A stretch of 64,000 nucleotides of DNA, taken from contig NZ_SZUA01000003.1 in NCBI RefSeq assembly GCF_005239095.1, positions 1-64,000 on the forward strand, given 5' to 3'. The translations under genes were made by a program, and so were the position numbers. Positions 1 to 9,579 of the stretch are shown piece after piece (position 1 is the stretch's first letter; every line of letters starts with the position of its first letter). The stretch is from Luteimonas gilva. Its GTDB lineage: Bacteria > Pseudomonadota > Gammaproteobacteria > Xanthomonadales > Xanthomonadaceae. Under the pieces are notes generated by a model that saw only the letters and a program-made list of their open reading frames with translations, did not search any database and was not told where the DNA came from.

Positions 1-20
1 CCGGCGTTGATGCGCGCTTT

Positions 21-105
21 TGTCGGAGCGGCTTCAGCCGCGAGCTCTTTCCCACACGTCGTCGCGACCTGAAAAGGAAGGCTCGCGGCTGAAGCCGCTC
101 CTACA
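21..105. repeat. Palindromic intergenic repeat, family A (copy 1)
   Basis: Two inverted arms, GGAGCGGCTTCAGCCGCGAG at the left and its complement around 81-101 at the right, flank a spacer of about 35 bases. Each arm is itself palindromic around GCGGCTTCAGCCGC. Related copies lie near 35562, 36710 and 55719. It looks like a paired REP-type element between genes. Its role here is unknown. Confidence 0.85.
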
Positions 106-169
106 AAAAAGCCGAGCGCGGTTCATAAAGCCTGATCTAGACTTTCGGCCGCAACGTTGCGAGGAACCC

Positions 170-787
170 ATGGCCAAAATCTTTCCTGCGATCGCACTGG
201 GCGTGTGTCTGATCGGATCGCCCGCGCTCGCCGCGCAACGTTACGACGTCCAAGGCATCCAAGAAGCGCTTTCGCAAATCGACGTCGACGCATTGCTCGG
301 CGAAGCCGGCGGCGTGCTGATGCGCGCGCCGGACGATGCGCTCGACGGCTTGTTCCAAGCCGTGCACGCCTCGGCGCAGATACCGAAAGAAGCGCAGACC
401 ATGTGCCGGCTGCTGGAACCGGATGCCGACCGCAGCCTCGAAGCGATCGGACGCGCCGCGAACCATCTGGGTCCCGCGAGCCGCGACCGTTTCGTGGCCG
501 CCATCGCCGGCATCGCCGCGTCGGGCGTGCAGAATCCGCCGCAGCCCTACGATCCGGTCGCCGCGCGCCAAACGCTGAAGTCGGCCGGCGTCACGGCGAC
601 GCTATTGCACGACGGTTTCCTGGTGGGCATGACCGCGACCGGCAATGATCGCGCGAGCCGCGAAGCGCGCTGCCGTTCGATGGGCTGGATGCTGGACGCG
701 CTGAAGGACGTTCCGCTGGCGCAACGCGCGGCCGCTACGCGCTTGCTGCTCAACGAGGGTCTGACGCTGCTGGCGCGTTCGCGCTGA
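170..787 (+). CDS. Secreted hypothetical protein
   Basis: A 205-residue protein that I do not assign to a family. I chose the ATG at 170 because GAGGA lies a few bases upstream and because the first 22 residues (MAKIFPAIALGVCLIGSPALA) form a signal peptide ending at an AxA-type cleavage site; the longer open frame would run through the upstream repeat. The mature part is Ala/Asp-rich and mostly helical in composition, with three cysteines and no recognisable catalytic motif. It is probably periplasmic. Its last 38 bases overlap the 3' end of the convergent glycosyltransferase gene. Confidence 0.7.
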   Translation: MAKIFPAIALGVCLIGSPALAAQRYDVQGIQEALSQIDVDALLGEAGGVLMRAPDDALDGLFQAVHASAQIPKEAQTMCRLLEPDADRSLEAIGRAANHLGPASRDRFVAAIAGIAASGVQNPPQPYDPVAARQTLKSAGVTATLLHDGFLVGMTATGNDRASREARCRSMGWMLDALKDVPLAQRAAATRLLLNEGLTLLARSR

Positions 788-2258
788 GCGGTTCCACCCG
801 GAACAGCACGCGCCTCTGGTAGGGTGTGCCGAGCGGCACGGCGCGGAAGCCGCGCGCAGCGATCCGCTGCCGCAAGCGCGGCCACAAGTCTTCTTTGCAC
901 ACCCAGACCAAGCCGGCTTCGGCTTCGCGCAATTCCTCGTCCAGCGGCTCGTCGTATTCCGGATTGAAGCGCGGCTGCGGGACGGGATCCAGCGACAGCT
1001 TCTCGATCTCGGTGGAAACGCCCAGATGCAGATGCAGGCCGTAGCGCGCCATGTCTTCGACGAACACCACTTCGCGCACCGGCTCGGGCGCGCGTTCGCG
1101 GATCGCATCGGCCCACTGCGCCGCGTCCTTGTGGGTCGGCCACAGCGCCGACACCAGTTTCGCCGACAACAGCAGGGCCGCCCACAGCCACAGCCAACGC
1201 CACGACGGCGGCGCCCGCCCTTCGCCGTCGCGCTGCTTCGCGGCGAGCAGGGCCAGCGGCACGAACAGCGGCAGGATGTAAAGCGGCATCCGCGACTTCG
1301 ACACGCAGAACACCAGCAGCGGCAGCAGCACCCATAGCAACAGCAGCAGCGGCGCCGCGTCCGCGGCCCGCGCCTGCGGATCGCGCCACCAGCGTTTGAC
1401 CGAAGCCGGCACGCCGCGCGCCCAGCGCAGCAACGGCAAGGTCCACGGCAGCGTTCCGATCAGCAAAGTCGGCACGTAGATTTCCAACCAGCCGTACCAC
1501 TCGCCGTGGCGGCCGAACTCCTTGGTGGTGACCCGGTTCACCACTTCGTCGCCGACGAAATACTGGAACAAGCCGGGATTGCCGTGGATCACGGCGACGT
1601 ACCAGGGCAAGGCCAACAGCACGAACACTAGTAAGCCGGAGAAGTGGAAGATCCGGTCGCCGGCGCGGCGCGGCATCGCCTGGTCGAACGCCAACACCAC
1701 CAGCAAGGGCAGCAAGCCGGGCGGGCCTTTGGTCAGGAACGCCAAGGCGAACCCGACCCACATCAGCGTGATCCAGCGTTTCTTCGCATCGCCGAACCGG
1801 GCTTCGACGAAGGCCCACATCGCCATCGTTTCGCAAGCGGCGAGCACGTAGTCGGTGGTGATCAGCTGCGAAGCGCCGACCGGCAGCAGCATGGTGGCGT
1901 AGGCCAACGCGGCGGTCCGCTCCGATCCGGGCGTCAACCGCCGGCCGATCCGCCAGGCCAGCCACACGCACAGCAGATAGGACGCTGCCGCCGGCAAGCG
2001 GGCGGCCCAGGGGTTGCTGCCGAAAGCCGCGACGCTGCTCGCGATCAGCCAATAGGTCAGCGGCGGCTTCGTCCAGTGGCCGACTTCGTCGTTGCGGCGC
2101 GGATTGAGCCAATCGCCGCTGTGCAGCATGTTCAACGCGACGTTGGTGTAGCGGCCTTCGTCGGGATCCCAGATGCCGCGTGTGCCGAGGAAGCAGAACG
2201 CCAGCGCCAATGCGATCAGGGCAGTCCTAAAAGCCGGGGAACGCAGGATCCGGATCAT
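750..2258 (-). CDS. ArnT-like glycosyltransferase family 39/83 membrane protein
   Basis: A 502-residue polytopic inner-membrane protein of the ArnT/PMT superfamily, which moves sugars from polyprenyl-phosphate donors to acceptors on the periplasmic side. After a first membrane span the protein shows the family signature WDPDEGRYTNVA, with the acidic pair expected at the active site, and then TKPPLTYWL, both typical of ArnT-type enzymes. Many hydrophobic spans follow, then a soluble C-terminal tail. The acceptor (lipid A, glycan or protein) cannot be told from sequence. The ATG at 2258 directly starts the membrane anchor. The gene stands alone and is convergent with the upstream secreted protein gene. 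Confidence 0.85.
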   Translation of the reverse strand: MIRILRSPAFRTALIALALAFCFLGTRGIWDPDEGRYTNVALNMLHSGDWLNPRRNDEVGHWTKPPLTYWLIASSVAAFGSNPWAARLPAAASYLLCVWLAWRIGRRLTPGSERTAALAYATMLLPVGASQLITTDYVLAACETMAMWAFVEARFGDAKKRWITLMWVGFALAFLTKGPPGLLPLLVVLAFDQAMPRRAGDRIFHFSGLLVFVLLALPWYVAVIHGNPGLFQYFVGDEVVNRVTTKEFGRHGEWYGWLEIYVPTLLIGTLPWTLPLLRWARGVPASVKRWWRDPQARAADAAPLLLLLWVLLPLLVFCVSKSRMPLYILPLFVPLALLAAKQRDGEGRAPPSWRWLWLWAALLLSAKLVSALWPTHKDAAQWADAIRERAPEPVREVVFVEDMARYGLHLHLGVSTEIEKLSLDPVPQPRFNPEYDEPLDEELREAEAGLVWVCKEDLWPRLRQRIAARGFRAVPLGTPYQRRVLFRVEPLSANAPAASDPR

Positions 2259-2318
2259 GGCGGGGCGGGCAGCGGGCGGGCGCGCACTATAAGCGCAGCA
2301 TTCTCAGCTAAATGTTGG

Positions 2319-2843
2319 TCATAGCATCCGGCGCAGGCTGTCGTCGCGCCGTATCCAGTGATGGTAGAACGCAGCCAGGACGTGCAAACCGATCACCCAG
2401 TAGAAGAATTCACCGATGCCGCCATGCAAATCCTCCAGCCGCTCGGCGAGGCCTTTGTCCTGGGGCAGCAGGGCCGGCAGGGCGATTTCGGTGAAAGGCA
2501 CGTAAAGGACTTTGCCGTCGGCCCACGCCGTGGCCAGGCCCAGCAACGGCATCACCACCAAAAAGGCATACAGCATCAGGTGCAATCCTGCGGCCGACCA
2601 GGCCTGCCAGGCCGGGGGCGGCGGGACGATCGGGGGCGCGCGCCTGCGCCAACGAAGCAGGATGCGCCATACCGCCAGTCCCGCTATCGCCAGCCCGGTC
2701 CAATAATGGGCTTGCATCATATTGAGGCGGGCGGCCGATCCGCGGGCGAACAAACCGCGCTGCTCGATGAAGAGGTAGGCCGCCGCGAGCAGGACCGCGA
2801 TCGACCAATGCAGGTAACGCTGGGTGGACGAATAGCGCGTCAT
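2319..2843 (-). CDS. Cytochrome b561
   Basis: A 174-residue, four-helix membrane cytochrome b561 of the bacterial CybB/YceJ type, which passes electrons between quinol and periplasmic or membrane acceptors through two hemes b. The histidines expected as heme ligands are visible: one near the N-terminus in RYLHWS, one in AHYWTG, and further ones in the last helix (GLHVLAAFYHHW). Length matches the family. It precedes the glycosyltransferase gene on the same strand, with a 60-base gap, but a functional link is not evident. Confidence 0.88.
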   Translation of the reverse strand: MTRYSSTQRYLHWSIAVLLAAAYLFIEQRGLFARGSAARLNMMQAHYWTGLAIAGLAVWRILLRWRRRAPPIVPPPPAWQAWSAAGLHLMLYAFLVVMPLLGLATAWADGKVLYVPFTEIALPALLPQDKGLAERLEDLHGGIGEFFYWVIGLHVLAAFYHHWIRRDDSLRRML

Positions 2844-2930
2844 GGCGGTGGGCAGGCCTTGGGCTCTGCCGGATTGTAGGACCGCTGCTCCGCATCGGAT
2901 TGACCGAAATCAAGGCGCCTGCAAAGCCCT

Positions 2931-3356
2931 TCAACTGACCTGCGCCAACCACTCCTGCAGGTTGTAGTAGTTGCTGACCCGGGCGATCTTGTTGTTGCGG
3001 ATCTCGAAGAAAGCGCCGCCGGGCAGTTCGTATTTCTGGCCGCGCGCTTTGGGCAGGCCGGCGTCGTCGGCCAGGTATTCGCCGCGCACCACGTACTCGG
3101 CGGCGGCGCGGCGGCCGTCGGGCGAGCTCATCACCACGATCTCGCCCAACTGCTCGCGGTAGCTGGCCGCCATCCGCTGCAGGAACACCGCGAATTGCGC
3201 GCGCCCGGTCTCGCGCGGACCTTGGTTGAGGTCGTGCACCACCTGGTCGTCCAGGCAATCCAGCATCCCGGTCCAGTCGCCGCGGTTGAACGCGGCGTAG
3301 TAGGCCAACACCAACTCGGTCGCGCGGTCGTTCGCGCGCGTGCCATCGATCTTCAT
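2931..3356 (-). CDS. NTF2-like / ketosteroid-isomerase-like protein
   Basis: A 141-residue protein with the SnoaL/NTF2-like cone fold pattern: an N-terminal helix with AYYAAFNRGDW, then DDQVVHDLNQG, and a C-terminal strand FFEIRNNKIARVSNYYN, as in small isomerases and polyketide cyclases. I place the start at the ATG at 3356; a TTG 27 bases upstream is possible but less likely. Members range from enzymes to ligand-binding proteins, so the substrate is unknown. Likely cytoplasmic. Confidence 0.75.
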   Translation of the reverse strand: MKIDGTRANDRATELVLAYYAAFNRGDWTGMLDCLDDQVVHDLNQGPRETGRAQFAVFLQRMAASYREQLGEIVVMSSPDGRRAAAEYVVRGEYLADDAGLPKARGQKYELPGGAFFEIRNNKIARVSNYYNLQEWLAQVS

Positions 3357-3395
3357 CTGTTTCTCGGCGGTTGTTCGCGCCAACGATCATACTGC

Positions 3396-3462
3396 GAGAA
3401 ACTAGAGACCAGGAACGAGAAACTAGAGAAAGCTCTTCTCTAGTTCCTGATTCCTAGTTTCT
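3396..3462. repeat. Composite inverted/direct repeat (GAGAAACTAGAGA)
   Basis: The 13-mer GAGAAACTAGAGA occurs twice as a direct repeat (3396 and 3417, a 21-base period). The following right arm at about 3436-3462 is the imperfect complement of the whole left arm. The RNA could fold into a long hairpin just downstream of the MHYT gene stop codon, so it may act as a transcription terminator for that minus-strand pair. It differs sharply in base composition from the flanking genes. Confidence 0.75.
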
Positions 3463-3468
3463 GCTCCC

Positions 3469-4221
3469 TCAGATCTGCACCATCGCCCGCTGCCTTTGCC
3501 GCAGCAGGCTCAGCGCCAGCATCGTCGCCAGCAGGAGCGTGGCGACGGCGAACACGCCCATGCCCAGATTGGTCACGCTCAGGCCGCCGGCCAGCGCCGC
3601 ATCGCCGGCGCCGTTGGGCATGAAGCTCGCCGCTTGCATGCCGGTGTAATGCATGCCGCACACCGCCACGCCCATCACCAGCGCGCTGCCCAGCATTTGC
3701 AGCCAGCCGCGCAGATTGAAGGCCAGCCACAGCGCCACGATCGAAGCCACGATCGCGATCGCGCCCGAAGCCGCCACCAGCGTCATGTCGTAGTGCGTGT
3801 CCGCCGGCATCATCATCGCGGCCATGCCGGTGTAGTGCATGCCGGTCACGCCCAGGCCCATGAACACGCCCGCGGCGATCAGCTTCGACCAGCCGAACAC
3901 GCCGGTGCCGGCGATCGCCAAGCCGGCCATGCACGAGGCCATGCCGATCAAGGCCGACAGCACGGTCAAGCCCAGGCCGTAGGCCACCGGAATGTCCATT
4001 CGGCAGGCGAGCATGGCGATGAAATGCATGGCCCAGATCGCGCCGCCGCCCATCGCCGCGCCGGCGGCGACGATCGCGCGCCAACGCTGCGCGGCGGTCT
4101 GCGCGGCCGGGATCGCGATCGCCAATTGCAGGGCGGTGAACGAACCGAGCACCGAAACCAGATAGGACAGGATCACCAACAAAGGATCGTGGACGCATTG
4201 GATGGCGTGGTCGTGCGGCAT
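3469..4221 (-). CDS. MHYT-domain membrane sensor protein
   Basis: A 250-residue protein made only of an MHYT domain: about seven membrane spans carrying repeated Met-His-Tyr-Thr-type motifs (MHFIAMLA, MHYTGMAA, MHYTGMQA) near the outer faces. This domain has been proposed to bind copper and sense oxygen, CO or NO. In most proteins it is fused to GGDEF/EAL or kinase domains; here no output domain is attached. It lies 27 bases downstream of the V4R-domain gene on the same strand, so the two are probably co-transcribed and may form a sensor pair. Confidence 0.88.
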   Translation of the reverse strand: MPHDHAIQCVHDPLLVILSYLVSVLGSFTALQLAIAIPAAQTAAQRWRAIVAAGAAMGGGAIWAMHFIAMLACRMDIPVAYGLGLTVLSALIGMASCMAGLAIAGTGVFGWSKLIAAGVFMGLGVTGMHYTGMAAMMMPADTHYDMTLVAASGAIAIVASIVALWLAFNLRGWLQMLGSALVMGVAVCGMHYTGMQAASFMPNGAGDAALAGGLSVTNLGMGVFAVATLLLATMLALSLLRQRQRAMVQI

Positions 4222-4248
4222 TGCGGTTCCCCCAGTGTGGTCGGAAGG

Positions 4249-5013
4249 TCAGGCGCTGAATTCGAAGCTGCAGCTCTCCGCGCCGGTGTTGCGGCAATGG
4301 GATTCGACGACGCGCACCGCGTCGGTGCCTTGCGGGCCGGCGAGCAGGCCGCCGAGCATGCCGCGCAGGAAATGGCAGCAGGCGCCGTGTTCGCCGCGGT
4401 GGCAGAACGGGCTGTTCTTGACCCGCAGCACGTCGTCGTGCAGTTCGGCGTGGAGCAGTTGGCGCATCGCCGGCAGCGCGATGTGGCGCACCGCGTCGGC
4501 CAGTTGCAGGTGGCCGCCCAGCGCGTAGTCGCGCTTATAGACCCAAGCGCCGACGCGCTGGCCGATGTAGCGCAAGGTCGATTCGCGCTGCGGTTGCGGC
4601 AAGTCGTGCTCCAGCGCCAACAGCTGGATGAAGATGTTGGGATAGTTGCGCGCCAACTGCGGCAGCAGGGTTTCGACGCGCTTCATGTCCATCGCCGCGG
4701 TCGCGACTTCCGCGGCGGCCGGTTTCGCGGCCGCCGCGGGCCTGGCGGGCGCAGGCGCGGGGTTGTCGGGAGCCTCGGCGGGCGAGGCTTCGAAACTGTT
4801 GACCAGGTGGTGCGTGCCCAGCTTCTCTTCCAGCTGCAGCAAGCCGCTTTCCGGGCCGCGCACGACCATGGTGAGGACCACGCCCTCTTCGCTGTTGACC
4901 ATGCGTTGGCGCAACAGATTGAAGCCGGACGCGATCACGGTCTGGCCGAGCGCGAGCAGCAAACCGTCCCTGCGATCCGAGACGACTCGGAACTGGATAT
5001 CCACCACCGGCAT
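4249..5013 (-). CDS. ACT-like plus V4R (4-vinyl reductase) domain protein
   Basis: A 254-residue soluble protein with two parts. Residues 1-75 look like an ACT-type regulatory domain. After a Pro/Ala-rich linker (about 78-105), the C-terminal part ends with the V4R signature: FCHRGEHGACCHFLRG, then VVESHCRNTGAESCSFEF, with the paired cysteines usual for this small-molecule or metal-binding fold. The ATG at 5013 follows a GGGGG-type ribosome site. It heads a likely operon with the MHYT gene, which suggests a ligand- or redox-sensing role. No DNA-binding domain is seen. Confidence 0.75.
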   Translation of the reverse strand: MPVVDIQFRVVSDRRDGLLLALGQTVIASGFNLLRQRMVNSEEGVVLTMVVRGPESGLLQLEEKLGTHHLVNSFEASPAEAPDNPAPAPARPAAAAKPAAAEVATAAMDMKRVETLLPQLARNYPNIFIQLLALEHDLPQPQRESTLRYIGQRVGAWVYKRDYALGGHLQLADAVRHIALPAMRQLLHAELHDDVLRVKNSPFCHRGEHGACCHFLRGMLGGLLAGPQGTDAVRVVESHCRNTGAESCSFEFSA

Positions 5014-5337
5014 CCCCCTGGCCTGTCGGAACGAGTGGACCGGGCTTTCCTGCCCGGCGCCGCTCCTGGCGCGGAGCGAGCAGCGATGCAGCCTGCCAGC
5101 CGCCGTCGGAAAAAAACGGAAGAAGGATCACAAAAGTGAACAGGCCGGCGCCGAGCGGAGCGAACGGTCGGACGATCGGAGCACGCCATGCCCGGATGTG
5201 CCGCGCTACTGCGTTGAAGCGACGCGGGTTCGCTTTTGTAGAGTCGAGCCTGCTCGACTGCTCTTCTGGGTCCGAAGGCAAAAAGCAGTCGAGCGGCTCG
5301 ACTATGCCTAGAGAGGTGGATCGAGTAGCGGCACCGC
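5014..5337. other. Intergenic region with family D repeat
   Basis: About 324 bases without a convincing gene. It holds an inverted repeat at 5235-5308 built from two copies of GTCGAGC..GCTCGAC (GTAGAGTCGAGCCTGCTCGACT and its relative on the right), a family that recurs as a short hairpin at 41252. The rest is upstream DNA of the V4R gene and downstream DNA of the dehydratase gene. Confidence 0.7.
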
Positions 5338-6300
5338 CTACTTCGAAAGCAAGGCGGACAGATTGTCCAAGTCGACATTCCCGCCCGACAGCACGATGCC
5401 GACGCGGCGCCCGGCGAAAACCTCCGGATGCGCCAGCACCGCCGCCAGCGCGATCGCCGACGAAGGTTCGATGGTCTGCTTGCAGCGCTGCCAGAACAGG
5501 CGCAGCGCGGCGAGGGTGGCCGCGTCGTCCACGGTCAGCACGTCCACGCGCAAGCGCCGCAGCAACTCGAAATTGATTTCGCCCAGCGTGCCGCGCAAAC
5601 CGTCGCAGACCGTATCCGGCGTGAATTCGGTGACGCGTTCGCCGCGCTGCAGCGAAGCGAAGGTTTCCGCCGCGCCGCTGGGTTCGGCGCCGATCACCCG
5701 GCAGTTCGGCGCCGATCCCGCCGTGGCGAGCGCGGTGCCGGAAGACAAACCGCCGCCGCCGACCGGCGCCACCAGCAAGTCGAGATCGGGAACCGCATTG
5801 AGCAATTCCATCGCCGCCGTGCCTTGTCCGGCGATCACGCGCGGATCGGTGTAGGGATGCACGAGCGTGGCGCCCGTTTCGCGCTGCACGCGCGCGCATT
5901 CGGCTTCGCGCGCGGCGATGGTCGGCGCGCATTCGTGCAAGGTCGCACCGTAAGCTTGGATCGCGGCGAGTTTCGATCGCACCGCGCCCGCCGGCACCAC
6001 CACATGGCAGGGAATGCCGCGCAAGCGCGCGGCCAGCGCCAAGGCCGCGCCGTGGTTGCCGGAAGAATGGGTGACCACGCCGGCGGCGGCCTGCGCTTCG
6101 TCCAGCGCGAACACGGCGTTGCAGGCGCCGCGGAATTTGAAAGCGCCGGCGCGTTGCAGATGCTCGGCCTTGAAATGCAACTCGCAGCCGGCGAGTTCGT
6201 CCAGGCCGCGCGAGCGCAGCACGGGCGTGACGTGGGCGTAAGGCGCGATGCGCGCGGCGGCGGCCAGAAGGTCGGCGAAATCGGGCAGTGGGGTCGTCAT
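5338..6300 (-). CDS. PLP-dependent threonine/serine dehydratase family protein
   Basis: A 320-residue fold-type II PLP enzyme. The Schiff-base lysine is Lys55 in AFKFRGACN; SSGNHGAALA (about 79-88) is the substrate loop; the glycine-rich phosphate-binding loop is PVGGGGLSSG near residue 180; the C-terminal SGGNVD is where the pyridine nitrogen is held. It has no ACT regulatory domain, so it resembles catabolic threonine dehydratase, serine racemase or hydroxyaspartate dehydratase more than long biosynthetic IlvA. Sequence cannot separate these activities. Cytoplasmic, and apparently monocistronic. Confidence 0.85.
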   Translation of the reverse strand: MTTPLPDFADLLAAAARIAPYAHVTPVLRSRGLDELAGCELHFKAEHLQRAGAFKFRGACNAVFALDEAQAAAGVVTHSSGNHGAALALAARLRGIPCHVVVPAGAVRSKLAAIQAYGATLHECAPTIAAREAECARVQRETGATLVHPYTDPRVIAGQGTAAMELLNAVPDLDLLVAPVGGGGLSSGTALATAGSAPNCRVIGAEPSGAAETFASLQRGERVTEFTPDTVCDGLRGTLGEINFELLRRLRVDVLTVDDAATLAALRLFWQRCKQTIEPSSAIALAAVLAHPEVFAGRRVGIVLSGGNVDLDNLSALLSK

Positions 6301-6423
6301 CCGTTCAGCGTAGCGGATCGAACGCGGAACCGTTCAGCGTAGCGGCGGTCCGCGCCGGGAAAATTAAGCGCGGATTCAATGCGCGCGCCCGATGCTGGCG
6401 GCGTTATCCGGGGGATTCCGCCT

Positions 6424-6969
6424 ATGAAACTCCGCTTGCTGCTTCCCGCCCTGGCCACCGCATTCGCGCTGACCGGGTGCGTCGCGTACGACGACTACTA
6501 CGGCTATGGCCCCGGCTATTACCGCAGCAACGAGCCGACCGTGGTCTATCGCCGTTACGGCGGCTATCCGTACGGGTATTACGACGACTATTACTACGAT
6601 CGGTATTACGGCGGCTATCCGTACCGCTACGGTTACGGCTATCCCTATTACGACCGCTACGTTTATCCGCGCTACTACTACCGGCCGCGCTATCCGGGCC
6701 ATGGCGACTACCGGCCGCCGAACGGCGGCGGCGGTTCCGGCAAGCCGCCTTGGCGCGACCTGAACAGGCTACGCCAAGCCGAAGGCCAAGAGCCGATGCG
6801 GCCACCGCCGCGCGCCTCCCGGCCGCCCGCCTCGGCGCCGGCGTATCGGCCCATGCCTTCGGCGCCGGTCTATCGGCCGCCGTCCGGCTCGTCGAATTCG
6901 GAGCATCGCGAAGAAGCGCGCCGCATCCGCGCCGAGCGCAAGACGGAATCGCATCGGGAGGAGCGGTGA
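6424..6969 (+). CDS. Tyrosine-rich lipoprotein
   Basis: A 181-residue lipoprotein: the signal peptide ends at the lipobox ALTGC, so Cys19 should be lipidated. Residues 20-105 are an extreme Tyr/Gly/Arg/Pro low-complexity stretch made of YGYPY, YYDDYY and RYYY-like units. After a Pro/Gly linker the C-terminal third is Arg/Glu-rich and charged (EEARRIRAERKTESHREER). No enzyme domain is seen. The ATG at 6424 directly precedes the signal peptide; an upstream in-frame start would destroy it. Likely anchored in the envelope; the function is unknown. Confidence 0.8.
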   Translation: MKLRLLLPALATAFALTGCVAYDDYYGYGPGYYRSNEPTVVYRRYGGYPYGYYDDYYYDRYYGGYPYRYGYGYPYYDRYVYPRYYYRPRYPGHGDYRPPNGGGGSGKPPWRDLNRLRQAEGQEPMRPPPRASRPPASAPAYRPMPSAPVYRPPSGSSNSEHREEARRIRAERKTESHREER

Positions 6970-7174
6970 GGGCGGAACCATTGACGGAAACGGGACGTCC
7001 GTCGCGGACTGCGAACCGCAAAGCGCTTGCACTGGGGGCCTTGCGGTCGCAATCTAACCAGGACTGACCGCTTGCGTCGGTTTGCGACGTTGAATTGTTG
7101 CGGTTGACCCTCTGTCGACGCCCGGTGGGGAATCACGGATCCCCCCTGTTCCGCCTCCGCCGGGCGTCGGCGCC

Positions 7175-7212
7175 AAAAAAACGGGGCCGGACGTCCCCCG
7201 ACATCCGGCCCC
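7175..7212 (-). terminator. Rho-independent terminator of the candidate small RNA
   Basis: On the minus strand a 13-base-pair stem (one G-U pair) starting GGGGCCGGAUGUC closes a GGGG loop and is followed at once by G and seven U. Nothing on the plus strand follows the hairpin as a T run, so it acts on minus-strand transcription, where no protein gene lies upstream. Confidence 0.85.
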
Positions 7213-7288
7213 TCGCGTCCCCAGTGTGCGCATGGCCGTCCCTGTTCCTGCCCGGCCAACGCCCCCGCGTCTTGCCACGCTGGGTGCC
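7175..7288 (-). ncRNA. Candidate small RNA with GGA-rich loops
   Basis: Between a sigma-54 promoter motif (7295-7315) and a strong intrinsic terminator (7175-7212) lies a non-coding stretch that would give an RNA of about 114 nt. The predicted +1 is a G at about 7288. The RNA carries five GGA triplets. Two are in a large loop closed by UGGCC/GGCCA, one is in a single-stranded stretch (CUGGGGACG), one is at the loop of the terminator hairpin, and one is paired in its stem. Such spacing is typical of RNAs that bind RsmA/CsrA, but this is inference. No known family is assigned. Confidence 0.6.
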
Positions 7289-7294
7289 AGATAG

Positions 7295-7315
7295 GCAAAG
7301 CAGGAAGCGTGCCAA
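7295..7315 (-). promoter_or_regulatory. Sigma-54 (RpoN) promoter
   Basis: The minus strand reads TTGGCACGCTTCCTGCTTTGC, matching the TGGCACG-N4-TTGC consensus with GG (7313-7312) and GC (7301-7300) exactly ten bases apart, as required for sigma-54. It points away from mnmG and towards the terminator at 7212. An activator site was not identified. Confidence 0.75.
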
Positions 7316-7344
7316 CTTCCCAGGCCTGGGTCGGCGATAATGCC

Positions 7345-7468
7345 GGCCTGCTCGTGCCCTCTCCTCTCGGGAGAGGGTGAGGGTCCGGCGCAACGGCCGT
7401 TTCCAGTTCGCGTCGTATTCCGAACCCTCATCCGCCCTTCGGGCACCTTCTCCCGATGGAGAAGGCAT
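7345..7468. repeat. Intergenic repeat, family C (copy 1)
   Basis: Palindromic block CTCTCCTCTCGGGAGAG followed by GAACCCTCATCCGCCCTTCG and a CTTCTCCC..GGAGAAGG hairpin. Similar blocks occur at 9381-9539 and 26858-26981. It occupies the immediate upstream region of mnmG. Confidence 0.8.
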
Positions 7469-7486
7469 TCATCGTTGCGTTCCGCC

Positions 7487-9376
<1,890 letters not shown>

Positions 9377-9380
9377 TCTT

Positions 9381-9539
9381 TCCTCTCCTCCTCGCGGGGG
9401 AGGATGCCCGAAGAGCAGGAGAGGGGGCGCGAGCGGAGCGAGCGTGCTCTTGTCTTCTGCCGCATCACGCCAAAAGCCGAACCCTCTCCCCGGCGCTTCG
9501 CGCCTATCCCTCTCCCGTAAAAGGGAGAGGGACAATTCA
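9381..9539. repeat. Intergenic repeat, family C (copy 2)
   Basis: Two hairpin blocks: CCTCCTCGCGGGGGAGG-like at the left and CCCTCTCCCGTAAAAGGGAG at the right, with AACCCTCTCCCCGGCGCTTC between them. It is a diverged relative of the element before mnmG and may terminate both mnmG and the convergent DUF2007 gene. Confidence 0.7.
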
Positions 9540-9579
9540 CAAGCTCGCGGGCGGGAGCGCGAGTGATCCTCAAGCAGAG

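Larger units (their letters stand above)
6970..7486. other. Intergenic region upstream of mnmG
   Basis: About 517 bases without a protein gene that I can support. It holds the candidate minus-strand small RNA with its own promoter and terminator (7175-7315) and a family C repeat (7345-7468) immediately before mnmG. Confidence 0.7.
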
